A DNA stretch of 51,196 bases from DASRJW01 sp964567755 (GTDB lineage Bacteria; Krumholzibacteriota; Krumholzibacteriia; G020349025), in the NCBI GenBank assembly GCA_964567755.1, contig CAZMNW010000016.1, positions 1 through 51,196 on the forward strand, given 5' to 3'. The notes beneath the pieces are model-generated. The model had not been told where the DNA came from and did no database searches. It saw nothing but the letters and a program-made list of their open reading frames with translations. The position numbers were made by a program, and so were the translations under genes. Below, piece by piece: positions 50,630 through 51,196 of this stretch; position 1 is the stretch's first letter; every line of letters starts with the position of its first letter.

Positions 50630-51196
50630 ACGCGCGGGCACCAGGGCGGTGACGAGCCGTGGAAGAGCCGGGTGCAATCCAAAGCACTCGATTCGTCTCG
50701 CAAGCGCTTGACCGTCCGCTCCCTCGCATGCCGCACCCAGTGTGCTTGCAACGCCTGCTCCCCGCGCGTCGGTCGCAGCGTCCGAGCCACCCATTGCGTC
50801 GCCACGAAGCCGATCACCCGACCCTCGTAAGCCGTGGTCACGCGGTCGTACCGCCTAAGCTCCCGGGCGAGCGACACCCGCTGGCGCGCCATCGAGCCTC
50901 CGAGCCCGAGCCGGTTCTCTACGTAGCTCTCCAGCCCCGAATACCCGAGTAGATCCCAGGCCCGATGCTCGTGCAGCTCGAGCAACAGTGCCGCCATGTC
51001 GATCGCGATGCCGCCTTCGAGACAGAGGAGCGATTGCAGCACTCCCACGAGACGACGCAACGCACGCACACGCGAGCGCGGCAGTGGCTTCTTCCCCGGG
51101 AGTGAATCGCCACCACCCTTCTTGCTCTCTTCATCCCAGGCCGCGAGCTTGGCCTCGAGACGCACCAAGCGCTGGAGCAGCGCCATGTACTCCAGG
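50630..51196 (-). pseudogene. Truncated HNH/DUF222-type protein, partial at window edge
   Basis: On the minus strand a frame enters from the right edge (an ATG at 51186 may be internal) and shows LLGYSGLESYVENRLGLGGS, MARQRVSLARELRRYD, VIGFVATQWVARTL and RERTVKRLRDESSAL. These resemble the N-terminal helical part of large DUF222/HNH-endonuclease-like proteins common in some high-GC bacteria. The match ends near 50630. The frame then runs on only as an antisense artefact of the GH130 gene, and the expected C-terminal HNH part is absent. I read it as a 3'-truncated remnant. Confidence 0.55.

Overview
The window is high-GC bacterial DNA (roughly 60-65% by eye) from a diderm organism. It encodes two RND efflux systems, a TolC-like outer-membrane factor, several lipoproteins, an outer-membrane PorV-like barrel fused to TPRs, and a giant exported protein whose C-terminus looks like the FlgD-type domain with an FPNPF-like motif. 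That last combination is typical of FCB-affiliated lineages such as Eisenbacteria-, Krumholzibacteria-, Latescibacteria- or Gemmatimonadota-like bacteria. The assignment is inferred from protein style only. There are no rRNA or tRNA genes, insertion sequences or CRISPR arrays that I can support.

Layout. 1-957: a low-GC stretch with an N-terminally truncated small ORF, a cupin gene and, directly after the cupin stop, an integron attC-like recombination site, so the left edge looks like an integron cassette. 1226-11072 (minus): an M16 metallopeptidase, an exported protein of unknown function and an outer-membrane factor/adaptor/RND efflux operon. 11343-15589 (minus): an orphan solute-binding lipoprotein, a hybrid histidine kinase and a response regulator in one operon with no ABC permease. 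16210-19048: a lipoprotein divergent from phosphoglucomutase, then a Ser/Thr protein kinase pseudogene that keeps only its two ends. 19103-31390 (minus): a five-gene operon of a 2060-residue surface protein with seven propeller-like repeats, a PorV-TPR protein, a membrane SpoIIE phosphatase fused to an RsbW-like kinase, a STAS antagonist and a GAF histidine kinase. This links a surface module to a complete partner-switching module.

31633-32271 (minus): the most interesting locus. Two ORFs in the same frame, separated by one TGA, form one exported YHS-like protein with a Cys-TGA-Thr-Pro-Cys motif. A hairpin that fits the bacterial SECIS rules lies 20 nt after the TGA, and a good sigma70-type promoter and Shine-Dalgarno sequence lie upstream. 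I read this as a candidate selenoprotein.

32379-36800: a bacterial NHEJ locus with ligD and ku divergent across 27 bp, apparently leaderless, followed by a MerR-HTH/TPR gene whose start lies in a perfect inverted repeat. 36827-43225: a small remnant, a DUF4198 protein, type II NADH dehydrogenase coupled to a membrane glycosyltransferase, and nadA. 42125-46332: a second adaptor/RND pair without an outer-membrane factor. 46495-47019: a 35-residue lysine-rich protein and an RRM protein. 47261-50508: a glycosyltransferase/toroid fusion coupled to a GH130 enzyme. The right edge holds a truncated HNH/DUF222-like remnant.
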